A stretch of 64,000 nucleotides of DNA, taken from Lysinibacter cavernae. Its GTDB lineage: Bacteria > Actinomycetota > Actinomycetes > Actinomycetales > Microbacteriaceae. Under the pieces are notes generated by a model, which was not told the DNA's origin, did not search any database, and worked only from the letters and a program-made list of their open reading frames with translations. Where the stretch lies: contig NZ_JAAMOX010000001.1 of the NCBI RefSeq assembly GCF_011758565.1, positions 2,023,838-2,087,837 on the forward strand, written 5' to 3'. Positions within the stretch are counted from its first letter, which is position 1, and each line of letters opens with the position of its first letter. This document shows positions 25,836 to 35,336 of this stretch, piece by piece. The translations under genes were made by a program, and so were the position numbers.

Positions 25836-26828
25836 ATGAAGTCAAAGTCCCTCCTCTCAGCCGCCGCTCTCGGGCTCGCGGCCGCGCTCACCCTGACATC
25901 GTGCGCGAGTTCGAACGATGACAAGGCAGTTGATGCCGAGGCAATCACCATCGGTATTACGCAGATTGCAGAGCACCCGTCACTCGACGCAATCCGCGAG
26001 TCGTTCAAGAAGGCCATCACCGATGCCGGTTATGTCGAGGGCAAGACCGTCATCTTTGACGAGCAAAACGCCCAGGGTGACCAAAACGTGGCTGCCACCA
26101 TTGCAGGTGGTTTTGTTGAGAAGAAGGTCGACATGATTGTCGCCATTGCCACGCCAACGGCACAGGCCGCGGTTCAGGCGACAACCGACATCCCCGTCGT
26201 GTTCTCTGCCGTGACCGACCCCATTGGCGCTGGAATCGTCGAGTCAATGGAGAAGCCTGGTGGCAACGTGACCGGCACAAGCGACCAGAGCCCGATGGAT
26301 AAGCAGGTTGACCTCATCCTCGAAGCGGTACCAGACACAAAGACCATCGGGGCTGTCTTCAGCTCAGGCGAGATCAACTCTGCCACGCAGATCGATCAGC
26401 TCGAGGAGGCGGCAAAGGCGAAGGGAATCACGGTCAAGCGCGCACCAGCCAGCAACGGCAACGAGATTGCGACGGCCGCCTCAACGCTCGACGACGTAGA
26501 TGCCATATTCGTGCCAAACGACAACACTGTTGTTTCTGGTATCGAAGCAGTACTGGCTTTTGGTGAGTCCAACAAGATTCCCGTCTTCACCAGCGACGCC
26601 GACAGCGTCGAGCGCGGTGCGGTTGCCACCTACGGCGTTGACTACGCCAAACTTGGCGAACAGACAGGGGCTATGGCCCTCAGCATCCTCGACGATGGCA
26701 ACAACCCCGGCGAGATGCCGGTTGAGACCATCACAACCGTTGAGCTCATCGTCAACCCAGAAGCGGCAGAGCGCATGGGGCTCACCCTGCCAGAGTCAAT
26801 CGTCTCGCGGGCAGACCAAGTGCTCTAG
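25836..26828 (+). CDS. ABC transporter substrate-binding lipoprotein (TrpX-like), copy 2
   Basis: The 330-residue paralogue of the preceding gene shares TIGI-Q---HPSLD, IVAIATPTAQA, NVTGTSDQSP and VPNDNTV. The signal peptide ends in lipobox LTLTSC. The ATG at 25836 is chosen because it begins the signal peptide. Two binding proteins feeding one permease/ATPase pair would widen substrate range. Confidence 0.88.
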   Translation: MKSKSLLSAAALGLAAALTLTSCASSNDDKAVDAEAITIGITQIAEHPSLDAIRESFKKAITDAGYVEGKTVIFDEQNAQGDQNVAATIAGGFVEKKVDMIVAIATPTAQAAVQATTDIPVVFSAVTDPIGAGIVESMEKPGGNVTGTSDQSPMDKQVDLILEAVPDTKTIGAVFSSGEINSATQIDQLEEAAKAKGITVKRAPASNGNEIATAASTLDDVDAIFVPNDNTVVSGIEAVLAFGESNKIPVFTSDADSVERGAVATYGVDYAKLGEQTGAMALSILDDGNNPGEMPVETITTVELIVNPEAAERMGLTLPESIVSRADQVL

Positions 26829-26933
26829 GCCATGAATTGTGGATGCCCGTGCTCGGCCGTTCTGTAAATTGACGGTTGTGTAATACAGTTTTCACAGATC
26901 GAGGATCACTTCGTGGTCCCACCGGCTTCCCCT

Positions 26934-26965
26934 CACCGGTCCAGCGCAGCAGCGTTGGACCGGTG
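26934..26965 (+). promoter_or_regulatory. Hairpin in the uracil-permease leader
   Basis: CACCGGTCCA pairs perfectly with TGGACCGGTG across a 12-base loop, 49 bp before the permease start. A preceding CCCACCGG could compete for part of the stem. No T-run follows, so attenuation is only a possibility. Confidence 0.4.
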
Positions 26966-27013
26966 AGTTCTGTTCGCACTCCCTGTTCGCACTAGCACGA
27001 GGAACAACTCCCT

Positions 27014-28297
27014 ATGAGCAAGCCCATCCTGCCCTGGACGCTGCACGGCGACGGCCGTACCGTCGAAAATAACGCTGTTGTTGCACCAGGAGAACGCCTC
27101 GTCTGGGGTCGCACCATTGGCATTGGCATGCAGCACGTTGTCGCCATGTTTGGCGCGACGTTCCTTGTGCCGCTGCTCACCGGATTCCCCGCGAGTACGA
27201 CCCTGTTCTTCTCCGGCATCGGAACCATCCTGTTCCTGCTCATCACCAAGAACCGGATGCCAAGCTACCTTGGTTCCTCGTTTGCGTTCATCGCCCCGAT
27301 CACCGCTGCCCTCGCGACCGATGGTATGGGCAACGCCCTGTTTGGCATCTTCGCCGTTGGTGTATTGCTCGCCCTCGTTGGCGTCATCGTACAGATCACC
27401 GGCACCGGCTGGATTGACTCGCTCATGCCCCCGGTTGTTGCCGGAGCCATCGTTGCGCTTATTGGTTTCAACCTGGCACCCGCCGCCTACAGCAACTTTG
27501 AAAAAGCCCCGCTGACCGGAGCGGTGACACTGGCAGCCGTTGTACTCAGCACCGTGCTCTTCCGCGGCATCATGGGCCGCCTCTCCATCTTTATCGGCGT
27601 TGTCATCGGCTACATCTTTGCCGCGATCATGGGCGAGGTCGATTTCAGCAAGGTCGCGGAGGCCGACTGGTTCGGCTGGCCAACCTTCGCGTTCCCAACC
27701 AACCCGTTTGTTGACCCATCAGTGCTCGGCATCCTGCCAGCGTTCCTTCCCGTCGTGCTTGTACTCATCGCAGAAAACGTTGGCCACATCCGCGGAGTTG
27801 CACAGATGACCGACCCGTCGCTCAACAAGCTCACGGGGCGCGCGCTGCTCGCAGACGGCCTCGCAACATCCATTGCCGGCTTCTTCGGAGGCTCGGGAAC
27901 CACAACCTACGGCGAGAACATCGGCGTGATGGCCGCGACGCGCGTCTACTCAACCGCTGCGTACTGGGTAGCCGGCATCTTCGCCATCCTGCTTGGCCTC
28001 TCTCCAAAGGTTGGCGAGATCATCTTCACAATCCCCGCCGGCGTGCTTGGCGGCGTGACGACGGCGCTGTATGGTCTGATCGGAATCATCGGTGTGAAAA
28101 TTTGGCTCGACAACAAGGTTGATTTCAGCCGTCCCGTCAACCAGTTCACGGCGGCAACCGCGCTCATCATCGGTATCGCCAACTTCACGGTTGTCTTCGG
28201 CGACGTGGTCTTCAACGGCATCGCGCTCGGCTCCGTCGCCGCAATCGTGGTGTACCACGTGATGAACGCAATCGGGCGCTGGCGCAAGACCGCCTAA
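27014..28297 (+). CDS. Uracil permease (NCS2/UraA family)
   Basis: The 427-residue NCS2 transporter has about 12-14 hydrophobic segments. Family motifs are GMQHVVAMFGAT at the start, VLIAENVGHIRGVAQMT and GGSGTTTYGENIGVMAATRVYS, the last matching the uracil rather than the xanthine branch. It lies between the two ABC binding-protein genes and their permease/ATPase genes, so the ABC substrate might be a pyrimidine-related compound. Confidence 0.92.
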   Translation: MSKPILPWTLHGDGRTVENNAVVAPGERLVWGRTIGIGMQHVVAMFGATFLVPLLTGFPASTTLFFSGIGTILFLLITKNRMPSYLGSSFAFIAPITAALATDGMGNALFGIFAVGVLLALVGVIVQITGTGWIDSLMPPVVAGAIVALIGFNLAPAAYSNFEKAPLTGAVTLAAVVLSTVLFRGIMGRLSIFIGVVIGYIFAAIMGEVDFSKVAEADWFGWPTFAFPTNPFVDPSVLGILPAFLPVVLVLIAENVGHIRGVAQMTDPSLNKLTGRALLADGLATSIAGFFGGSGTTTYGENIGVMAATRVYSTAAYWVAGIFAILLGLSPKVGEIIFTIPAGVLGGVTTALYGLIGIIGVKIWLDNKVDFSRPVNQFTAATALIIGIANFTVVFGDVVFNGIALGSVAAIVVYHVMNAIGRWRKTA

Positions 28298-28360
28298 CCT
28301 TCGCAACGCTAAACTGTACGGGCATCCCCCGCAGACCGCACAACTAGATGGAGTTCACCG

Positions 28361-29374
28361 GTGATCGCTGCCCTCGAGCTTGGGCTCATTTACGCCGTCA
28401 TGGCCCTCGGCGTGTATCTCACGTTCCGCATCCTGAATTTCCCCGACCTCACGGTTGACGGAAGCTTCACGACGGGCGCTGCCATCGCGGCAAAACTCAT
28501 CATCGATGGGGTGCCGCCTGCCATTGCAACGCTCGCGGGCTTTGTAGGCGGGGCGCTTGCCGGCCTGGTGACAGGACTGCTGCATACCAAGGGCAAGATC
28601 AACGGACTGCTTGCCGGTATTCTCACCATGATCGCGCTGTACTCCATCAACCTGCGCATCATGGAGAAATCCAACCTGCCGCTCCTGCGCGAAGACACCA
28701 TCTTCACGCCGCTGCAGGAGTTTGACCTGTTGAAGACGGGTTGGTCGGTTGCCATCCTGCTGCTCGCGGTGTTCCTCATCAAGCTGATCATCGATTGGTT
28801 CCTGACGACAAACATCGGGCTCGCCGTTCGCGGAACCGGTGACAACGAGCAGATGGTGCGCAGCTTTGGCGTGAACACCGATAACAGCAAGATCCTCACG
28901 CTCATGCTCTCGAACGGGCTTGTTGGGCTCTGCGGGGCCATCGTTGCGCAGTACCAGGGCTTTGCAGACATCAGCATGGGCATCGGGCTCATCCTCATCG
29001 GCCTTGCCTCCGTGATTCTTGGCAATGCGCTCGTTGGCAACCGAGGCATTTTTGTCACGACGCTTTCGGTCATCCTCGGTGCCGTGCTCTACCGCCTCGT
29101 GATCTACGCGGCCCTCAACGCCGGGCTGAACGCCAACGACATGAAGCTCATCTCGGCGATCCTTGTGATCATCGCGCTCATGCTGCCGCGCTGGGGATTC
29201 CTCAAGAAATTTGCGATTCGCCGCGAGATCAAGGCAGAGGCCGAGGTCGCGGGAGTGGATGAAGCGCACCTCGCAAACGCGGATGTTGCGTCGGCGAGGC
29301 CTTCCGTTCGCGCGGCATCCACGAGCCAATCGTCAGAACCAACCGCCTCCGACCGAAGCGAGGGGAGCAACTAA
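28361..29374 (+). CDS. ABC transporter permease (TrpY-like)
   Basis: The 337-residue permease of the branched-chain/TrpY type has LNFPDLTVDGSF near the start and NALVGNRGIFVT, and about nine hydrophobic segments. The C-terminal 45 residues are hydrophilic and Ser/Ala-rich. It starts with GTG and overlaps the ATPase gene by one base (TAATG). It serves the two TrpX-like binding proteins upstream. Confidence 0.9.
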   Translation: MIAALELGLIYAVMALGVYLTFRILNFPDLTVDGSFTTGAAIAAKLIIDGVPPAIATLAGFVGGALAGLVTGLLHTKGKINGLLAGILTMIALYSINLRIMEKSNLPLLREDTIFTPLQEFDLLKTGWSVAILLLAVFLIKLIIDWFLTTNIGLAVRGTGDNEQMVRSFGVNTDNSKILTLMLSNGLVGLCGAIVAQYQGFADISMGIGLILIGLASVILGNALVGNRGIFVTTLSVILGAVLYRLVIYAALNAGLNANDMKLISAILVIIALMLPRWGFLKKFAIRREIKAEAEVAGVDEAHLANADVASARPSVRAASTSQSSEPTASDRSEGSN

Positions 29375-30165
29375 TGCTGCAGATCTCCGAAGCCCGCAAG
29401 ACCTTCTTTGCTGGGACCATCAACGAGAAGCCGGCGCTCCGCTCCATCAGCCTCACGCTGGCGGCGGGCGAGTTTGCGACCATCATCGGCAGCAACGGTG
29501 CCGGAAAATCGACCCTGCTGAACTCGATCGCTGGCACCCTTCCGCTCGACACCGGAACCGTCACTATCGACGGCACCGTGGTCAACCGGATGAATGATTC
29601 GAAGCGGGCCAAATACATCGGTCGAGTCTTCCAGGACCCTTCGGCCGGCACAGCGCCAACACTCACGATTGAGGAAAACCTCGCGATCGCCCTTCGCCGG
29701 GGCACTCGCAGGGGCCTCGGCAAGGGCGTTACAAGCGCACGCCGAGACCGCTTCCGCAACGAACTTGCGTCGCTTGAGCTTGGACTCGAAAACCGCCTCA
29801 CGGCAAAAGTAGGGCTGCTCTCCGGCGGGCAGCGGCAGGCGCTTTCGCTGCTCATGGCGACGTTTACGCAGCCGAGCATCCTGCTCTTGGACGAGCACAC
29901 CGCCGCCCTCGACCCGCAACGCGCCGACCTCGTGACGCGCCTCACCGAATCCGTGGTCAAGCAGCACTCGCTCACAACCCTCATGGTGACGCACAACATG
30001 GAGCAGGCCCTCCGCGTTGGCAACCGCCTGCTCATGATGCACGACGGCCGCATCATCCTCGACCTGAATGCCGCGCAGAAGGCCCGAACCACGGTCGCTG
30101 ACCTGCTCGGTGAGTTCGAGAAGATCAAGGGCGCCTCGCTCGACGACCGCACGCTGCTGGCGTAG
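29374..30165 (+). CDS. ABC transporter ATPase (TrpZ-like)
   Basis: The 263-residue ATPase has Walker A IGSNGAGKST, FQDPSAGTAP, signature LLSGGQRQA and Walker B LLLDEHTAALDP; the LDEHTAALDP variant is characteristic of this transporter family. It is translationally coupled to the permease. Confidence 0.92.
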   Translation: MLQISEARKTFFAGTINEKPALRSISLTLAAGEFATIIGSNGAGKSTLLNSIAGTLPLDTGTVTIDGTVVNRMNDSKRAKYIGRVFQDPSAGTAPTLTIEENLAIALRRGTRRGLGKGVTSARRDRFRNELASLELGLENRLTAKVGLLSGGQRQALSLLMATFTQPSILLLDEHTAALDPQRADLVTRLTESVVKQHSLTTLMVTHNMEQALRVGNRLLMMHDGRIILDLNAAQKARTTVADLLGEFEKIKGASLDDRTLLA

Positions 30166-30202
30166 CATCCCGCGCTTGCCGCCCCACGCAGATTCTCCCT
30201 AC

Positions 30203-30264
30203 GATCGAGGTCGCAATGGATGCTGTGTTTTCGCAAAAACGCAACATAAATTGCGACCTCGATC
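30203..30264. repeat. 62-bp near-palindromic hairpin before purL
   Basis: Perfect 15-bp arms (30203-30217, GATCGAGGTCGCAAT, and 30250-30264) flank a centre that can itself fold (GTTTT / AAAAC around CGC). It lies in the gap between the ATPase gene and purL and may end the transporter operon. Confidence 0.75.
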
Positions 30265-30392
30265 TGGTGTGGGCGACGCGGGGCATCCGGGTGCAAGCGT
30301 GACGAGGGACAGTCGCCGCTGAGCAGGATAGACTAAAGCAGTCTTGGCATCCCTCGAGTCGAACTGGCTCCGTTTTGAATAGGCTCCTTCGC

Positions 30393-32702
30393 GTGACTGA
30401 AACCGCTGCATCGTCCATTCCCGTTCCCGATACCGTTGCTAACGCACTGGCTACCCCCGAGAAAGAGCAGCCATACGGCGCGCTTGGCCTCAAGCCAAAC
30501 GAGTACGAGAGCATCAAAGAGATCCTTGGCCGCCGCCCAACGTCGGGTGAGCTCGCCATGTACTCGGTCATGTGGAGCGAGCACTGCTCCTACAAGTCGA
30601 GCAAAAAGTACCTTCGTCAGTTTGGCAAGAAGGTCAGCCCAAAGATGACCGAAAAGCTCATGGTCGGCATGGGCGAAAACGCGGGTGTTGTGGATGTTGG
30701 TGAGGGCTGGGCCGTCACGTTTAAGGTCGAGAGCCACAACCACCCCAGCTACATCGAGCCGTTCCAGGGCGCCGCAACCGGCGTTGGCGGCATCGTTCGT
30801 GACATCATCTCGATGGGCGCCCGCCCGGTAGCCGTCATGGACCAGCTCCGTTTTGGCAAGATCGACGACCCAGACACCGCTCGTGTTGTGCACGGCGTGG
30901 TCTCGGGCATCAGCTTCTACGGCAACTGCCTTGGCCTGCCAAACATCGGCGGCGAGACCTACTTTGACCCGGTATATCAGGGCAACCCGCTCGTGAACGC
31001 ACTCTCGGTCGGCGTGCTTCGCCACGAAGACTTGCACCTCGCAAACGCTTCTGGAGTTGGCAACAAGGTGGTGCTCTTCGGCGCACGCACCGGCGGCGAC
31101 GGCATTGGTGGAGCATCCATCCTCGCCTCGGATTCCTTCGACGATGGCGGCCCAACCAAGCGCCCAGCTGTGCAGGTTGGCGACCCCTTTGCCGAGAAGG
31201 TACTCATCGAGTGCTGCCTTGAGCTCTACCGCGACGAGCTGGTTGAGGGCATCCAAGACCTGGGCGCCGCCGGCATCAGCTGCGCAACAAGCGAGCTTGC
31301 CGCAAACGGCGACGGCGGAATGTTTATCGAACTCGACAGCGTTCTGCTGCGCGACCCCTCACTCACGGCAGAAGAGATTCTGATGTCGGAGAGCCAGGAG
31401 CGCATGATGGCGGTTGTGGCCCCCGAAAAGCTCGAGGCCTTCCTCGCTGTGACCAAAAAGTGGGATGTTGAGACGAGCGTGCTCGGTCACGTCACCGACA
31501 CCGGCCGTTTGGTTATCAACTGGCACGGCGAAGAAATTGTCAACGTTGACCCAAACACGGTTGCGGTTGACGGCCCGGTCTACGACCGCCCGGTTGCCTA
31601 CCCCACGTGGATCGACGCTCTGCAGGCAGACAGCGCCGTGAAGTTCTCGCGCGATGTGAACGCCGACGAGCTGCGTTCGCAGTTCTTGCAGCTCGTAGCA
31701 AGCCCAAACCTGGCCGACAAGAGCTGGGTCACCAACCAGTACGACTACTTCGTTGGTGGCAACACCGCGCTGAGCTTCCCCGACGACGGCGGAATGATCC
31801 GCGTCGACGAAGAGTCAGGTCTTGGCTTTGCCATCGCAACCGACGCCAACGGCCGCTACTGCCAGCTTGACCCGTACCGCGGTGCGCAGCTTGCGCTTGC
31901 CGAGGCGTACCGCAACGTCGCCGTCACCGGCGCGATCCCTGCGGCCGTCACCGACTGCCTCAACTTTGGTAGCCCCGAGAACCCAGAAGTCATGTGGCAG
32001 TTCTCGCAGACCGTTGAGGGCCTCTCGGATGCCTGCCTCGAGCTTGAGGTCCCCGTCACCGGCGGAAACGTATCCTTCTACAACCAGACAGGCGACACCC
32101 CAATCTTCCCAACGCCAGTTGTTGGCGTGCTCGGCATCATCGATAACGTCGCCCGCCGCGTGCCAAGCGGCTGGCAGGACGAGGGCCACAACATCTACCT
32201 GCTCGGAACCACCGCGCTTGAGCTCGACGGCTCGGCCTGGGCCGGAACCGTTCACGACCACCTTGGTGGGCTCCCACCACAGGTTGACCTCGCTGGCGAA
32301 AAGAACCTGGCAGAGCTGCTGCAGGCTGGCATCCAGGGCGGCCTCATCGATTCGGCTCACGACCTCGCCGACGGTGGCCTCGCGCAGGCAGTTGCCGAGA
32401 GCGTCATGCGCTTCGGCGTTGGGGCCCGCGTCTGGCTCGACGAGATCATCGAACGCGATGGTGTTGACGCGCTGACCGCGCTCTTCTCAGAGAGCACCGG
32501 CCGTGTGATCGTCTCGGTTCCCCGCGAAGAAGACGTCAAGTTCAAGGGCCTGTGCGCCGGCCGCGAGTACCCAGTGCTGCGCATCGGCGTGACCGATGGC
32601 ACCGACCTGCAGGTTCAGGACCTCTTCACTGTTGGCGTTGACGAGCTGCGCGCCACCTCGAAGGCGACCCTTCCTGCTCACTTTGGTCCGGTCATCGGCT
32701 AA
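30393..32702 (+). CDS. purL: FGAM synthase large subunit PurL (small type)
   Basis: The 769-residue protein is the short PurL that works with PurS and PurQ, both present in the window. Motifs are [35 protein letters not shown] and a second AIR-synthase-like half ([28 protein letters not shown]). The start is uncertain: GTG at 30393 is chosen over TTG at 30375, both with weak ribosome sites. Confidence 0.96.
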   Translation: MTETAASSIPVPDTVANALATPEKEQPYGALGLKPNEYESIKEILGRRPTSGELAMYSVMWSEHCSYKSSKKYLRQFGKKVSPKMTEKLMVGMGENAGVVDVGEGWAVTFKVESHNHPSYIEPFQGAATGVGGIVRDIISMGARPVAVMDQLRFGKIDDPDTARVVHGVVSGISFYGNCLGLPNIGGETYFDPVYQGNPLVNALSVGVLRHEDLHLANASGVGNKVVLFGARTGGDGIGGASILASDSFDDGGPTKRPAVQVGDPFAEKVLIECCLELYRDELVEGIQDLGAAGISCATSELAANGDGGMFIELDSVLLRDPSLTAEEILMSESQERMMAVVAPEKLEAFLAVTKKWDVETSVLGHVTDTGRLVINWHGEEIVNVDPNTVAVDGPVYDRPVAYPTWIDALQADSAVKFSRDVNADELRSQFLQLVASPNLADKSWVTNQYDYFVGGNTALSFPDDGGMIRVDEESGLGFAIATDANGRYCQLDPYRGAQLALAEAYRNVAVTGAIPAAVTDCLNFGSPENPEVMWQFSQTVEGLSDACLELEVPVTGGNVSFYNQTGDTPIFPTPVVGVLGIIDNVARRVPSGWQDEGHNIYLLGTTALELDGSAWAGTVHDHLGGLPPQVDLAGEKNLAELLQAGIQGGLIDSAHDLADGGLAQAVAESVMRFGVGARVWLDEIIERDGVDALTALFSESTGRVIVSVPREEDVKFKGLCAGREYPVLRIGVTDGTDLQVQDLFTVGVDELRATSKATLPAHFGPVIG

Positions 32703-32775
32703 GGTTTCGCCGCTCCGAGTACAAGACTCGTCGCGTGAAGGGGCAGTCCTGTCGCTGAGCGCTTCGGCCGAACAG

Positions 32776-32827
32776 ATTGGTCGCAGATCCACGCACCGCC
32801 GCGTCTTTGGGTGGATCTGTGACCAAT
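32776..32827. repeat. 52-bp hairpin after purL
   Basis: 17-bp arms (32776-32792, ATTGGTCGCAGATCCAC, and 32811-32827) pair with one G.U-type mismatch. It lies 74 bp downstream of purL, with no T-run. Probably a repeat-type hairpin; see 7279, 30203 and 46597. Confidence 0.7.
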
Positions 32828-32968
32828 GTGTAGCGTCGAGGACGTTTCCGAGTCGAAGGATGCGCGCGATGGTCAGGAAACACATAGGTTCGCCATCGCC
32901 TTGGCAAAGGGTCGGTCCGTACCGTGGAACTACTTCAGCTTCAGGAGTTTTTCCACGAAAGGTGACCA

Positions 32969-33613
32969 ATGAGCATCAACACGCACAACCAACAAACGGC
33001 CCGCCAGCACAACTCGCTCACTGAGCACCTCACAAACGGCCACGAATGGGCGTATTCCGCGCCGGAATCACGCATTCCCTCGACGGATGCCCGCACCGGG
33101 CCGGCCGAACATGAAAAGCCACAACCTGTGGATGCCGACCAGTCCCTCCCCACAGAGCCCCGCGAGTCAGCCGGCATGGAGGCAACGCCACCGTACCCTG
33201 CGGCCGAGCCGCCGCTGGGCTTCTCCCCAGCCGCGCATCCAACGGCAACACCACGAAGCCGCTGGCACCTCGCGAAGGGGGCGGTCCTCGGAAGTGCGGC
33301 CGCCATCCTCGTTGTCGGCCTCGGCAGCGGCGCGGCTATTGGCTGGGCAATGGGCAGCGCGGCGGCGGCACCCGACGGGTTTGGCACCATGCAGCCGGGG
33401 GAGCTTCCCGGTGGTGGCGAGTTTGGTGGGCCTCCAGCGGGCGGGCAAGGATCAGGCGGGCAGGGTTCAGGTAGTCAGCAAGGCCAGCTTGGGCAATCAG
33501 AACAGGGCGAATCCGAGCAGGGCTTTTCAGGCCAAAGCAGTGACGGCTCAACCGGATCCGGTTCCGATTATGAGCCGTCCAAAACGCAGGATTTCCCCGC
33601 ACTCGATAGCTGA
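32969..33613 (+). CDS. Single-pass membrane protein, low-complexity tail
   Basis: The 214-residue protein has a hydrophilic Pro/Glu-rich N-terminus (about 1-90) and one transmembrane helix (GAVLGSAAAILVVGLGSG, about 104-128). A Gly/Gln/Ser-rich tail follows (GGQGSGGQGSGSQQGQ region), presumably outside. No domain is recognised. Its stop abuts the convergent YigZ-family gene. Confidence 0.65.
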   Translation: MSINTHNQQTARQHNSLTEHLTNGHEWAYSAPESRIPSTDARTGPAEHEKPQPVDADQSLPTEPRESAGMEATPPYPAAEPPLGFSPAAHPTATPRSRWHLAKGAVLGSAAAILVVGLGSGAAIGWAMGSAAAAPDGFGTMQPGELPGGGEFGGPPAGGQGSGGQGSGSQQGQLGQSEQGESEQGFSGQSSDGSTGSGSDYEPSKTQDFPALDS

Positions 33614-34264
33614 TCAGACGGCTACCGTGACGTATCCGATTTCCCCAGCTTCAACGAGCGCTCGGCCTGCGCTGAGCTCAGCAACCCTGTGATTGAGTTG
33701 GTCAAGTTCGCCAGGTGGCAGTGCGAGTTGGAGGGTCACATCTGCTCCGTATTCGCTGTCTCTGACGACCCAACCCCTTCGATGTGATTCGGCTTCGATG
33801 AGCGCGGCCGCCGCGTAGTCCGTTGCAACGGCAACCTGGAGGCGTCGTTCCCGCACGACGATCGTTGCCGCATCAATCGATTCGGCGACGGATGCCCGAT
33901 ACGCACGGGTGAGGCCGCCAGCCCCCAGCAGGGTGCCACCAAAATACCGCACAACAACGGCAACCACATCGCTGAGCTCGGCCCCGAGAAGCGCCTCAAG
34001 CATTGGTGCCCCGGCCGTGCCGGAGGGCTCGCCGTCGTCATTGGTACGCTGCAGATCGCCCCGTGGCCCGATCACGAGGGCGCTGCAGTGATGCCGCGCC
34101 TTTGGGTGCAGCTTTCGCGCCTCGGCGATGGAATCGCGGGCTTCCTGCTCAGAGGATGCCGGACTCAGAAAACACAAGAACCGTGATCGCTTTATCTCGA
34201 TCTCGGTCTCCACCGGCCGCAGAATGGTCCGATACGGCTCGGTTCCCGCTGTATCCGTTGTCAC
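33614..34264 (-). CDS. YigZ/IMPACT-family protein
   Basis: The 216-residue protein has the UPF0029 signature TNDDGEPSGTAGAPML and RYFGGTLLGAGGLTRAY, plus a DUF1949-like C-terminal domain. The family is linked to translation/stress regulation, with no settled biochemical role in bacteria. It starts with GTG, divergent from the gene at 34316, and shares with it a palindromic intergenic region. Confidence 0.9.
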   Translation of the reverse strand: MTTDTAGTEPYRTILRPVETEIEIKRSRFLCFLSPASSEQEARDSIAEARKLHPKARHHCSALVIGPRGDLQRTNDDGEPSGTAGAPMLEALLGAELSDVVAVVVRYFGGTLLGAGGLTRAYRASVAESIDAATIVVRERRLQVAVATDYAAAALIEAESHRRGWVVRDSEYGADVTLQLALPPGELDQLNHRVAELSAGRALVEAGEIGYVTVAV

Positions 34265-34281
34265 CCCATCAGGCTACACGG

Positions 34282-34303
34282 CCTCCGCCCACGTGGGCGG
34301 AGG
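34282..34303. promoter_or_regulatory. Perfect 22-bp palindrome covering a ribosome site
   Basis: The sequence starts CCTCCGCCCAC and ends with its exact reverse complement. It lies between two divergent genes, and its right end (GGAGG, 34299-34303) is the ribosome site of the downstream gene. In mRNA it would form an 11-bp stem hiding that site; in DNA it could be an operator. Confidence 0.6.
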
Positions 34304-34315
34304 TACGATGGAGAC

Positions 34316-35242
34316 ATGGTTGTTGGAACGCTGCATTCGGTTGGGCACACGGTGCTCGACCGGCACGACTGGCAGTCCGTCGAGGCCGCGCACCAGCATC
34401 GAGCAGACCTCCTCACCGCGGGCTGGAGGGCCCGTCAGCAAAGCGGCGAAGTCGATTCCATCGAAGACTTTTTGTTTACCTATTACCCGATCAAACCGTC
34501 GCTTCTCCGTCGTTGGCATCCTGGCGCAGGGGTCGAGCTTTCCGATGCCCAGCTCCTCGATTCACGGGACTACCGTTGGTATCACGCCACCGCATCCGGC
34601 CGCGTTGTTGATGCCGCAGCGTTTGTGCAGGCCAAAGGCGCGACCCTTGATTTCATCGAGCGCTTGCTCAGCCAGACGGCGGCGCGGGCTGCTCAGTTCA
34701 GCTGCTTTGGGCTGCACGAGTGGGCAATGGTCTACCGTCAGAGCTCGGACCAGATCAGGCATCAGTCAACACCGCTCCGATTGTCGCAGTCCGCGACGGA
34801 TGCCGTGGTCGAGTCGCATAAAATCGCATGCTCCCACTACGACGCCTTCCGATTCTTCACGCAGGAGGCGGTTCCCCTCAATGCGCTGCGCCCCACGAGG
34901 GAGAACCAGCCGGCGCTTGAGCAGGCTGGTTGCCTACACGCCGGAATGGATGTCTACAAGTGGGCGACGAAGCTTGGCCCGCTCGTGCCCGGCGACTTGC
35001 TGCTTGACTGTTTCGAACTTGCTCGCGACATCCGCGTACTTGATATGCGTGCCTCACCCTACGACGTCACGCAGTACGGGCATTCGCCGGTTGCAATCGA
35101 GACTGAGGCCGGCAAGGCAGAGTATGTCCGCCAGCAGCGAGCGTTCACCGCTCGTTCCAACGACCTGCGGGGGAGGGTAGTCGCCGCGATTCACACGGCA
35201 CGTGCCGAAGCCGAGCGTGCTGCGGGTCAACAACCGTCGTGA
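34316..35242 (+). CDS. Uncharacterised actinobacterial protein (often labelled 3-methyladenine DNA glycosylase)
   Basis: The 308-residue soluble protein has motifs HHRAD-type HQHRADLLTAGWRAR, DFLFTYYPIKPSLLRRWHPGAG, FSCFGLHEWAMVYRQ, HYDAFRFFTQEA and CLHAGMDVYKWA. I recall such proteins being auto-labelled as 3-methyladenine DNA glycosylase, but I see no helix-hairpin-helix or other glycosylase signature. The conserved His/Cys/Trp-rich motifs suggest an enzyme. The ATG at 34316 has GGAGG upstream inside the palindrome. Confidence 0.6.
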   Translation: MVVGTLHSVGHTVLDRHDWQSVEAAHQHRADLLTAGWRARQQSGEVDSIEDFLFTYYPIKPSLLRRWHPGAGVELSDAQLLDSRDYRWYHATASGRVVDAAAFVQAKGATLDFIERLLSQTAARAAQFSCFGLHEWAMVYRQSSDQIRHQSTPLRLSQSATDAVVESHKIACSHYDAFRFFTQEAVPLNALRPTRENQPALEQAGCLHAGMDVYKWATKLGPLVPGDLLLDCFELARDIRVLDMRASPYDVTQYGHSPVAIETEAGKAEYVRQQRAFTARSNDLRGRVVAAIHTARAEAERAAGQQPS

Positions 35243-35262
35243 AATTCGGGAGTAGACTTTTT

Positions 35263-35281
35263 GCTGAGCTAACAGCTCAGC
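35263..35281 (+). other. Small hairpin in the 35243-35336 gap
   Basis: GCTGAGCT pairs with AGCTCAGC around AAC. It lies in the leader of the next gene and could be an operator or mRNA structure. Confidence 0.4.
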
Positions 35282-35336
35282 GGACATGGTTCAACACATC
35301 CATCGGGGCAGCGCCAACGGGGCATAAGGAGGAAGC

